In this document: piece after piece, positions 54,159 to 60,999 of the stretch
Position numbering within the stretch: the stretch's first letter is position 1
Layout: each line of letters opens with the position of its first letter
Source: Sulfuriflexus mobilis
GTDB lineage: Bacteria > Pseudomonadota > Gammaproteobacteria > AKS1
Direction of reading: 5' to 3'
Assembly (NCBI RefSeq): GCF_003967195.1
Contig: NZ_AP018725.1
Span: 2,600,001 to 2,664,000 of the forward strand
Length of the DNA: 64,000 bases
Program-made: the position numbers and the translations under genes
The notes under the pieces: model-generated
What the model was told of the DNA's origin: nothing
Seen by the model: only the letters and a program-made list of their open reading frames with translations
The model's database searches: none

Positions 54159-54516
54159 ATGAGCAAAAAAATCCCCGATTTCACCGATAGCCAGATATGG
54201 ACCGTCGAGAGTACCCTCGCAGCGCGCTTCAAGAAGAAGATCGAGACCCAAATCATCGACAGTGAAAACCGTCTGCACCCGCATGACCGTGAACTGCCCC
54301 CGGTGACAGGCCTGTACTGTGAGGCCAATGACGGCCATTTCGTGATTTTTCAAACCGACCGAAGTAATACCGCTGCCAGTTTTCTACCGCATTCACCAGC
54401 AATACGGCACCGGTATCGAAGAATACGATGCAATCGAAGACTGTATTATCTCGCTGTTGCGCGTACAGGCCGACCATACGCGCGATACCCGGCAGGAAGA
54501 TGACGCCGCCAACTAA
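54159..54516 (+). pseudogene. Small conserved-looking gene broken by a +1 frameshift
   Basis: From ATG at 54159 (MSKKIPDFTDSQIWTVES) the frame is protein-like up to GHFVIF, then enters a T5 run at 54346-54350. Reading one base later after the run continues sensibly (KPTEVIPLPVFYRIHQQYG, then EEYDAIEDCIISLLRVQADH) to a TAA at 54516. With T4 instead of T5 the product would be about 118 residues. No family is recognised. It is either a sequencing error, a recent mutation or programmed slippage. It lies 48 bp upstream of the PPi-PFK gene. Confidence 0.7.
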
Positions 54517-54564
54517 CTCTATTTATATAAACCTAGCTAACTGACCATCTCAGGAGACTACATC

Positions 54565-55908
54565 ATGGCAACAAAGAAAACTGCCAAAAAGAAAACAGCT
54601 GTAAAAAAGACAGCCGTTAAGAAAACCGCCGCGAAGAAGAAAACGGCTGAGAAACCAAAGAATGCGTTTTACGCACAGTCCGGTGGTGTCACCGCCGTGA
54701 TCAATGCCTCTGCCTGTGGCGTGATCGAGACTGCCCGTGCCAACAAGGCCAAGATCGGCAAGGTCTACGCTGGTCGTAACGGCATTATTGGTGCCCTCAC
54801 CGAAGACCTGATCGATACCAGCAAGGAATCCGCTGCGTCTATCAAGGCACTGCGTCATACCCCTTCCGGTGCCTTCGGTTCCTGCCGCTTCAAACTGAAG
54901 AGCCTCGAGGCCAACCGACGCGAATACGAACGTCTGATCGAAGTCTTTAAGGCCCACAACATTGGCTACTTCTTCTACAACGGTGGTGGTGACTCTGCGG
55001 ATACCTGTTACAAAATTTCACAACTGTCTGAAAAGATGGGTTACCCGATTCAGGCCATTCACGTGCCAAAGACCGTTGATAATGACCTGCCGATTACTGA
55101 CAACTGCCCGGGCTTCGGTTCGGTGGCCAAGTACATCGCCGTCTCAACCCGCGAAGCCAGCTTCGATGTCGCCTCAATGGCCAAGACCTCGACCAAGGTC
55201 TTCATTGTTGAAGTTATGGGCCGTCACGCCGGCTGGATCGCCGCCGCCGGTGGTCTTGCCTCGACTGACGATACGCCGATCCCAATCATTATCCTCTTCC
55301 CTGAAGTTGAATTTAACCAGAAGAAGTTCCTCGCCAGGGTCGATGCCATGGTCAAGAAGCACGGTTACTGCACCGTAGTGGTATCAGAGGGTGTGCACTA
55401 CCCGGATGGCAAATTCCTGGCCGAGACCGGCCTCAAGGACTCCTTCGGTCATGCCCAGCTCGGTGGTGCCGCAACCGTCATTTCCGGCATGGTTCAGAAT
55501 GAACTGGGTCTGAAGAATCACTGGGCCGTCGCCGATTACCTGCAGCGTGCCGCACGCCACATCGCCTCCAAGACCGATGTCGACATGGCCTATGCCATGG
55601 GTAAGGCCGCTGTGCAGTTTGCCCTCAAGGGTCACAACTCCATCATGCCTACAGTTGATCGCATCTCGAACAAGCCGTTCAAGTGGAAGGTTGGCATGGC
55701 CCCGCTGAGCAAGGTGGCCAATGTTGAGAAGATGATGCCGAAGAACTTCATCACCACCGATGGCTATGGCATTACCAAGAAGTGCCGTGAGTACCTTGAG
55801 CCACTCATCAAGGGTGAAGACTATCCGCCCTACAAGAACGGCATGCCACAGTACGTACGTATGAAAAACGTTGGTATTAAACAGAAACTGCCAAAGTTCG
55901 AGCTTTAA
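54565..55908 (+). CDS. pfp: Pyrophosphate-dependent 6-phosphofructokinase with lysine-rich N-terminal tail
   Basis: 447 residues. Residues 1-32 are a basic extension made of KKTA/VKKTA units (TKKTAKKKTAVKKTAVKKTA). The kinase follows: YAQSGGVTAVINA, the nucleotide/PPi loop FFYNGGGDSADT, catalytic PKTVDNDLPITDNCPGFGS and VEVMGRHAGW. The motif GGDSADT, rather than the ATP-type GGDGS, together with PKTVDND indicates PPi use. It interconverts fructose-6-P and fructose-1,6-bisP reversibly. hppA follows, giving a PPi-linked pair. The start ATG has CAGGAGAC upstream. The basic tail echoes the one on the neighbouring Adk. Confidence 0.92.
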   Translation: MATKKTAKKKTAVKKTAVKKTAAKKKTAEKPKNAFYAQSGGVTAVINASACGVIETARANKAKIGKVYAGRNGIIGALTEDLIDTSKESAASIKALRHTPSGAFGSCRFKLKSLEANRREYERLIEVFKAHNIGYFFYNGGGDSADTCYKISQLSEKMGYPIQAIHVPKTVDNDLPITDNCPGFGSVAKYIAVSTREASFDVASMAKTSTKVFIVEVMGRHAGWIAAAGGLASTDDTPIPIIILFPEVEFNQKKFLARVDAMVKKHGYCTVVVSEGVHYPDGKFLAETGLKDSFGHAQLGGAATVISGMVQNELGLKNHWAVADYLQRAARHIASKTDVDMAYAMGKAAVQFALKGHNSIMPTVDRISNKPFKWKVGMAPLSKVANVEKMMPKNFITTDGYGITKKCREYLEPLIKGEDYPPYKNGMPQYVRMKNVGIKQKLPKFEL

Positions 55909-55921
55909 TCCGGTACGGGTT

Positions 55922-55948
55922 CGGGTGCCCCATGTCTCGGGGCACCCG
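55922..55948 (+). terminator. Hairpin after the PPi-PFK gene
   Basis: Perfect 10-bp arms CGGGTGCCCC / GGGGCACCCG, 13 bp past the stop. The T-run is poor, so termination may be partial. Confidence 0.6.
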
Positions 55949-55959
55949 CCTCTGCCCTT

Positions 55960-56232
55960 ATGACTATCGACAAAGCCCGGGAACTCATCCTCACCGAGGC
56001 CCAGAATGTACATGGCCAGGCCGCCGTAGATGGCCTGATCCGCGAATTCGACCTTGAGACCATCTTTGGGCAGGTCTTTCTCACGCCCTGTCTAACCCAG
56101 TTTGTAAGCCGTACTACCGTACTGCGCCTTTTACCCCTCCACATCTGTCCCGACTTGCCCTGTCGCCTGAAAGGCAGTAATAATGGGCGCACAAAAATAG
56201 CTACATCGTCCGACCCTGATAATTACAAATAA
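55960..56232 (+). CDS. Small ORF of uncertain status between pfp and hppA
   Basis: 90 codons. The first ~36 residues (MTIDKARELILTEAQNVHGQ, then AAVDGLIREFDLETIFG) look like a genuine helical protein, but the rest is cysteine- and basic-rich and looks out of frame. There is no good ribosome binding site. It may be a truncated or frameshifted small gene. Confidence 0.35.
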   Translation: MTIDKARELILTEAQNVHGQAAVDGLIREFDLETIFGQVFLTPCLTQFVSRTTVLRLLPLHICPDLPCRLKGSNNGRTKIATSSDPDNYK

Positions 56233-56251
56233 GTAAGGTGGAGGAATTGCA

Positions 56252-58303
56252 ATGTCTACTGGTCTGCTAATCGCGATCGCCTGTTCGTTTATCGCCCTTG
56301 TTTACGGTGCCTGGTCCTATACATGGATCCTCTCAAAACCCTCCGGTAACGACCGCATGCAAGAGATCGCTGCGGCCATACAGGAAGGCGCCCAGGCCTA
56401 CCTGAACCGCCAGTACACGACCATCAGTCTGGTCGGGGCTGTGCTGTTCGTGGCCATCTTCCTCTCCCTCGGTGTCCTCACCGCCATCGGTTTTGCCATC
56501 GGTGCCCTGTGTTCGGCCGGGGCCGGATATATCGGCATGAACATCTCGGTGCGTGCCAATGTGCGTACCGCCGAGGCCGCCAATGATGGCCTCAATGCTG
56601 CCCTGCAGGTCGCCTTCCGTGGCGGTGCCATCACCGGCATGCTTGTGGTCGGCCTCGGCCTGCTCGGTGTCGCCGGTTATTACGCCGTCCTCACCGCCAT
56701 GACACCGACCGGGGGGGCTGTCAGCCTCACACCGCTGGTCGGCCTGGCCTTCGGTGGCTCACTCATCTCTATCTTCGCTCGTCTTGGCGGCGGTATCTTC
56801 ACCAAGGGTGCCGATGTCGGTGCCGACCTGGTCGGCAAGGTTGAGGTCGGGATCCCAGAAGACGACCCACGCAATCCGGCTGTGATCGCCGACAACGTCG
56901 GTGATAACGTCGGTGACTGTGCCGGCATGGCCGCCGACCTGTTCGAAACCTATGCCGTCACCCTCATCGCCACCATGCTGCTCGGCGGCCTGCTGCTGAG
57001 TAACGCCGGTGATGCCGCCGTGCTCTACCCGCTCGTCCTCGGCGCCGCCTCCATTATCGCCTCGGTGATCGGCACCTTCTTCGTCAAGGCCAGAGAGGGT
57101 GGCAAGATCATGAATGCCCTCTATCGTGGCCTCGCCGTTGCCGGCGGCATTTCCGCTATCGCCTTCTACCCCATCACAACCTGGATACTCGGTGACAGTG
57201 TGACGATTGATGGCAGCAGCGTGGCCTCGATAAACCTGTTCTACAGTGCCCTCATCGGCCTCGTCCTCACTGCCGCCATGGTCGTGATCACCGAGTACTA
57301 CACCGCAACTGAATATGCGCCGGTCAGACACATCGCCGAGGCCTCGACCACCGGTCACGGCACCAATGTCATTGCCGGTCTCGGTGTCTCCATGAAGTCT
57401 ACTGCCCTGCCGGTGCTCGCCGTCTGTGCCAGCATCTGGGGAGCTTATGAACTTGCCGGCCTGTATGGCATCGCCATCGCCGCGACCTCGATGCTGTCCA
57501 TGACCGGTATCGTCGTCGCCCTCGATGCCTACGGCCCTATCACCGACAACGCCGGTGGCATCGCCGAGATGGCCGAGCTGGATGACAAGATCCGCAGCAT
57601 CACCGACCCGCTCGATGCCGTTGGCAACACCACCAAGGCCGTAACCAAGGGTTATGCGATCGCCTCGGCGGGTCTCGCCGCACTGGTGCTGTTCGCCGAC
57701 TACACACACGAACTGGCTGCCCACACGAGTCAGACTATTACCTTCGGTCTTTCCGATCACATGGTCATCATCGGCCTGTTCATTGGTGGCCTCGTACCCT
57801 ACCTGTTCGGTGCCATGGCCATGGAGGCCGTCGGTCGCGCTGCCGGTAGCGTCGTCGTCGAAGTCCGCCGCCAGTTCAAGGAGATCCCTGGCATTATGGA
57901 ACGCACGGCCAAGCCGGACTACTCACGCGCCGTCGACATGCTGACCCGCTCCGCGATCAAGGAAATGATGTTGCCATCGCTGTTACCGATACTGGTACCG
58001 ATACTCGTCGGCCTCATCCTTGGCCCCAAGGCACTCGGTGGCCTGCTGATCGGTACCATCATCACCGGCCTGTTCGTCGCCATCTCCATGACCACCGGTG
58101 GTGGTGCCTGGGATAACGCCAAGAAGTATATTGAAGACGGCAACTGTGGCGGCAAGGGCTCTGAGGCCCACAAGGCTGCGGTGACCGGTGACACCGTCGG
58201 CGACCCTTACAAGGATACTGCTGGTCCGGCAATCAACCCGCTGATCAAGATTATTAATATTGTCGCGTTGTTGATTATTCCGCTGCTGCCGATGGCGGGA
58301 TAG
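56252..58303 (+). CDS. hppA: K+-independent H+-translocating inorganic pyrophosphatase
   Basis: 683 residues with about 15-16 membrane helices. Catalytic motifs are [35 protein letters not shown], and the C-terminal [14 protein letters not shown]. The position that sets potassium dependence reads [10 protein letters not shown] (lysine in place of alanine), which marks the K+-independent, proton-pumping subgroup. It couples PPi hydrolysis to proton export, or makes PPi in reverse. GGTGGAGG-type ribosome binding site. Downstream of PPi-PFK, so PPi made or used by glycolysis/gluconeogenesis can be exchanged for proton gradient. Confidence 0.96.
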   Translation: MSTGLLIAIACSFIALVYGAWSYTWILSKPSGNDRMQEIAAAIQEGAQAYLNRQYTTISLVGAVLFVAIFLSLGVLTAIGFAIGALCSAGAGYIGMNISVRANVRTAEAANDGLNAALQVAFRGGAITGMLVVGLGLLGVAGYYAVLTAMTPTGGAVSLTPLVGLAFGGSLISIFARLGGGIFTKGADVGADLVGKVEVGIPEDDPRNPAVIADNVGDNVGDCAGMAADLFETYAVTLIATMLLGGLLLSNAGDAAVLYPLVLGAASIIASVIGTFFVKAREGGKIMNALYRGLAVAGGISAIAFYPITTWILGDSVTIDGSSVASINLFYSALIGLVLTAAMVVITEYYTATEYAPVRHIAEASTTGHGTNVIAGLGVSMKSTALPVLAVCASIWGAYELAGLYGIAIAATSMLSMTGIVVALDAYGPITDNAGGIAEMAELDDKIRSITDPLDAVGNTTKAVTKGYAIASAGLAALVLFADYTHELAAHTSQTITFGLSDHMVIIGLFIGGLVPYLFGAMAMEAVGRAAGSVVVEVRRQFKEIPGIMERTAKPDYSRAVDMLTRSAIKEMMLPSLLPILVPILVGLILGPKALGGLLIGTIITGLFVAISMTTGGGAWDNAKKYIEDGNCGGKGSEAHKAAVTGDTVGDPYKDTAGPAINPLIKIINIVALLIIPLLPMAG

Positions 58304-58326
58304 TGTTGGTTGTTTGATTTAATGAG

Positions 58327-58349
58327 AAACGGGCTCCGGCCCGTTTTTT
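58327..58349 (+). terminator. Intrinsic terminator of hppA
   Basis: AAACGGGC-TCCG-GCCCGTTT with a following T-run, 24 bp past the hppA stop. Confidence 0.92.
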
Positions 58350-58400
58350 ATTCCCTCTCCTTCAGGGAGAGGGTTAGGGTGAGGGGTGTTATTAGTTTTT

Positions 58401-58581
58401 TTCTTTAAGAGATTTTAAATTTTAATAAGCAGCTGTTTTTTCGCGCTTACCGCGCGCGAGTTACTTTCTTTGCTCGCACAAAGAAAGCTAACCAAAGAAA
58501 GTGCGCCCAACAACCCCGCCCTTCGGGTTCCCTGTGCTTCTCGACAAAACAGGCGCTGCGCGCTCACAGAACCCTAACGGG
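58401..58581 (+). repeat. Third copy of the dispersed repeat, interrupted by the Mu-like prophage
   Basis: Homologous to 5919-6103 in the same orientation, sharing TTCTTTAA, the CAAAGAAAG hairpin, CCCTTCGGGTTCCCTG and AGGCGCTGCGCGCTCACAGA. Homology stops exactly at ACGGG (58577-58581), where the prophage end begins. Confidence 0.8.
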
Positions 58582-58599
58582 TGTGAGGGGTCACTTGGT

Positions 58600-58763
58600 A
58601 TGCGACAAACAGGGATAGAACGGGAAGGCTAGGGATTTGGTGGGAACGCCTTTAGTGGTGCGGGTTTGAGGGCGGCGGAGGGCGTGGCGAACCGATTGCG
58701 TTTGAATTGCGACAAAATCGAAAAACGGGCCGCTCGCCACTAGAATTGCGACACGACAACAGG
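58600..58763. promoter_or_regulatory. Putative MuA-binding sites at the prophage left end
   Basis: ATGCGACAAACAGG (from 58600), TTGCGACAAAA (from 58707) and TTGCGACACGACAACAGG (from 58746) share the core TGCGACA. Positions relative to the end (about 19, 126 and 165) mirror Mu L1, L2 and L3. Confidence 0.65.
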
Positions 58764-58778
58764 CCATTTAACGGGTAT

Positions 58779-59543
58779 TTACATGCGGCGGCCTGACCAC
58801 ACGACACGGCCTATTACGCCAGCACCTTCACGATCATCCTGATAATCGGCGTTAAACCAGACTTTTTCCATCTCAAAGGGCTCGTAGGCAGGGTTGTCAC
58901 TAGAAATGCGCATGCGCCCACCTGGCAGGCTCTGTATTCGCTTTACCAATAGCGTGCCATCCATCACCAGGACATAAATACCCTCACGGCTTGCCTTGTT
59001 GTCGCTACGGTCCACAAGGATGACATCACCAGCACGTAGTGTTGGCTCCATGCTCTCCCCCTGTACATATATAAGATAGAGGTCGGATGGGTTGATGTGG
59101 AGTTCGTTATGCAGCCATTCTTGCTTAAATGCTAATGAATCAATAACTTGTTCGCTTTCAACGATGGAACCATGCCCTGCAGCGGCGCGAACATCGTATA
59201 GAGGGATGTAGGCGTATTCATCACCGAGCTTATCCGTTTTTACTCCATAGGTGGCTGCCTGCTCTTTGATTTCAGTGATCATCATGGGGCCTTCGCCGGT
59301 GGCCAGCCATTCAATCGAAACACCGCCTGCCTTGGCCATTGAGGCGATTGTCTCAACCTTGGCCTGGCTATCGCCCGCAACAATGCGATGTAGTTGCGAT
59401 TCAGACAAACCAACCCTTGCCGCCAGTTCTTTCTTCCCACCTACGCGATCGGCAGTCGCGGTTATGCGAGTTCCGATTCCGTGCGTTAGAATCGGAACCG
59501 AGTTCCTGTTTTCTATATTTGGTTCTGATTGTCTTTTAGTCAT
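58779..59543 (-). CDS. Prophage repressor: HTH plus S24 peptidase (LexA/CI-like)
   Basis: 254 residues. N-terminal HTH (TADRVGGKKELAARVGLSESQLHRIVAG). C-terminal S24 domain with an Ala-Gly cleavage-type segment (RAAAGHGS), the serine in VQGESMEPTLRAGD, and the lysine in GTLLVKRIQSL. Cleavage under RecA activation would link induction to DNA damage, unlike the classical Mu c repressor. Two operator-like elements lie inside its own 5' coding region and one in the divergent promoter region. Confidence 0.92.
   Translation of the reverse strand: MTKRQSEPNIENRNSVPILTHGIGTRITATADRVGGKKELAARVGLSESQLHRIVAGDSQAKVETIASMAKAGGVSIEWLATGEGPMMITEIKEQAATYGVKTDKLGDEYAYIPLYDVRAAAGHGSIVESEQVIDSLAFKQEWLHNELHINPSDLYLIYVQGESMEPTLRAGDVILVDRSDNKASREGIYVLVMDGTLLVKRIQSLPGGRMRISSDNPAYEPFEMEKVWFNADYQDDREGAGVIGRVVWSGRRM
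59464..59498. promoter_or_regulatory. Operator-like inverted repeats inside the repressor 5' coding region
   Basis: ATGCGAGTTCCGATTC at 59464-59479 is the exact reverse complement of 59592-59607. GTTCCGATTC (59470-59479) and GAATCGGAAC (59489-59498) form an inverted pair 9 bp apart. Confidence 0.65.
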
Positions 59544-59591
59544 AATATTTCAACCACTTACATAATATAAAAAATTCTTACGCATAATTGC

Positions 59592-59649
59592 GAATCGGAA
59601 CTCGCATAAACGCTTGACTTGAGTCGCAAATATGCGATAAGTTTTAACC
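59592..59649. promoter_or_regulatory. Operators and early promoter upstream of ner
   Basis: GAATCGGAACTCGCAT at 59592-59607 repeats the operator seen inside the repressor gene. TTGACT (59614-59619) and GATAAG (59636-59641) form a candidate rightward promoter with a 16-bp spacer that contains the inverted repeat TCGCA-AATA-TGCGA (overlapping the -10). Confidence 0.6.
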
Positions 59650-59937
59650 ATGAGCAAACAACGCAACCCAAAAAAAGCAGTCACAGAGGACTGGCATCGC
59701 GCCGACATTGTCGCCGCACTACGTAAAGCCGGATGGAGTCTGCGTCGTCTTTCTACGCATCACGGGTATAAGAGCCCTACCACCCTGGTGATCGCCCTGG
59801 ACCGCCATTGGCCGAAGGGCGAGCGCCTGATTGCCGAAGCCTTGGACATAAAGCCCGGTGAGATATGGCCTACCCGATACCCCATAAAAGGCAACACTAA
59901 AAGCAATACTAAATGTACCACACCGGAGGCGGCGTAA
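59650..59937 (+). CDS. ner: Ner-like winged-helix / HTH regulator
   Basis: 95 residues. Nlp/Ner family signatures are DWHRADIVAALRKAGWSLRRLSTHHGY and LVIALDRHWPKGERLIAEALDIKPGEIWPTRY. In Mu, Ner represses the early and repressor promoters and drives lytic development. First rightward gene of the prophage. No evident ribosome binding site upstream; the candidate promoter puts the mRNA start very near the ATG. Confidence 0.92.
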   Translation: MSKQRNPKKAVTEDWHRADIVAALRKAGWSLRRLSTHHGYKSPTTLVIALDRHWPKGERLIAEALDIKPGEIWPTRYPIKGNTKSNTKCTTPEAA

Positions 59938-60242
59938 TGGTGCATCAATGCCCATATAAACCATCAGAATATCGATTCAAAAACGAAGGATATCAAGCTG
60001 GCGCACCCATGCCAGGGGCAGCAGAGCCCTCCCCAATAGCAATTCGATACGTTCAGAGAATGAAATGGGAAGCAGTAAACCTGTGGCGGTACTTGTGTCA
60101 TCTACCAAGCCGCTTGCGTGCTTTATGGCCCGGAGCGCACGGCAAATCTGAACGGCAACTATCTGACGACTTCGATCAGTGGCTGAAAGGGCCCATTGGG
60201 TGCAAATATCGCTTTCAGGCAAAGGGCCAAGATAAGCCATGA
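59937..60242 (+). CDS. Small early prophage ORF, function unknown
   Basis: 101 residues from ATG at 59937, overlapping the ner stop (TAATG) with GGAGG upstream, a good coupling arrangement. Tryptophan- and arginine-rich; no family recognised. An opposite-strand frame of 149 codons (59977-60426) covers most of it, and composition does not decide between them. The next rightward frame (60239-60514) starts with ATGA overlap and ends with ATGA overlap at the following gene, but its serine-rich product looks unnatural. Confidence 0.5.
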   Translation: MVHQCPYKPSEYRFKNEGYQAGAPMPGAAEPSPIAIRYVQRMKWEAVNLWRYLCHLPSRLRALWPGAHGKSERQLSDDFDQWLKGPIGCKYRFQAKGQDKP

Positions 60243-60426
60243 AGTCTGAAATGATGTCATTCCACTCATCATCATCGCAGTCATCTAATGGCTCTGTGGT
60301 AGCGGGAAGCTTCATTGCACGACGAATCATTGTGAGTTCTGACTTCATTTCGCTCACTGTAAATATTGCTAAAGGATATTTACGGGCGACCTCTCTGATT
60401 GGTACAGCAGGCTGTGCATTTTTCAT
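59977..60426 (-). CDS. Alternative leftward prophage ORF, uncertain
   Basis: 149 codons with plausible amphipathic helices (DDCDDDEWNDIISDFMAYLG; DRSRQIVAVQICRALRAIKHA) but no ribosome binding site before the ATG at 60426. It is antisense to the rightward early frames. Leftward genes at this place are unusual in Mu-like phages. Kept as an alternative because its composition is more protein-like than 60239-60514 on the other strand. Confidence 0.35.
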   Translation of the reverse strand: MKNAQPAVPIREVARKYPLAIFTVSEMKSELTMIRRAMKLPATTEPLDDCDDDEWNDIISDFMAYLGPLPESDICTQWALSATDRSRQIVAVQICRALRAIKHASGLVDDTSTATGLLLPISFSERIELLLGRALLPLAWVRQLDILRF

Positions 60427-60510
60427 GTCCGAGTTCTCGGTTGTTGGATGCTTAAAGCCTAGGTCCGACAGTGATGCTGTGCAATCTCAAAATTTAGAAC
60501 AGGTGACGTT

Positions 60511-60999
60511 ATGAGACTTCCGAAAACCAAGGCCGCATGGAAACGGTTACAGCCATCCAATCTACGTGATGCGATGCGCCTCTGTAATGAATATGCACGA
60601 TACTTCAATCGCCTCACAGTACCGGCCATCGCAGAGTTAATGGATGTCACAGAATCGGTCTTATACAAGTGGCTTTCAAACGGGCACATGCCCGCCAGTA
60701 AAATACCGGCTTACGAGAACATCTGTGGTATCGACTACGTAACCCAGTATCTCGCTATTCGCTCACACAAACTTCTGATCGATATCCCCACCGGCAAAGC
60801 TGCAGAGGCACTCGATATCAATGAGCTGCAGCTCATTATCGCCCGGGGTATGGGGCTCTTGATGCGGTTTTATACAGATGGCAGCAACGTCGAGGAAACT
60901 GCCGAAGCGCTGACTCAGATCATGGGTGGTGTGGCGTATCACCGGGAAAACATTCAGCGCCAGCCAGAGCTTGACATGTTTGCGGAGGGTGAGGCATGA
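60511..60999 (+). CDS. Prophage early protein with HTH-like segment
   Basis: 162 residues, AGGTGA ribosome binding site. A putative HTH at about 30-60 (LTVPAIAELMDVTESVLYKWLSNGHMP) suggests DNA binding. The later part is helical (AAEALDINELQLIIARGMGLL). This resembles the regulatory proteins found just before the transposase in Mu-like phages. Its stop overlaps the MuA start (ATGA). Confidence 0.8.
   Translation: MRLPKTKAAWKRLQPSNLRDAMRLCNEYARYFNRLTVPAIAELMDVTESVLYKWLSNGHMPASKIPAYENICGIDYVTQYLAIRSHKLLIDIPTGKAAEALDINELQLIIARGMGLLMRFYTDGSNVEETAEALTQIMGGVAYHRENIQRQPELDMFAEGEA

Noticed and set aside
56759-57760. 333-codon open frame on the minus strand inside hppA
   Set aside because: Antisense to a strongly conserved membrane pyrophosphatase; glycine/aspartate-rich composition is the complement of its codons.
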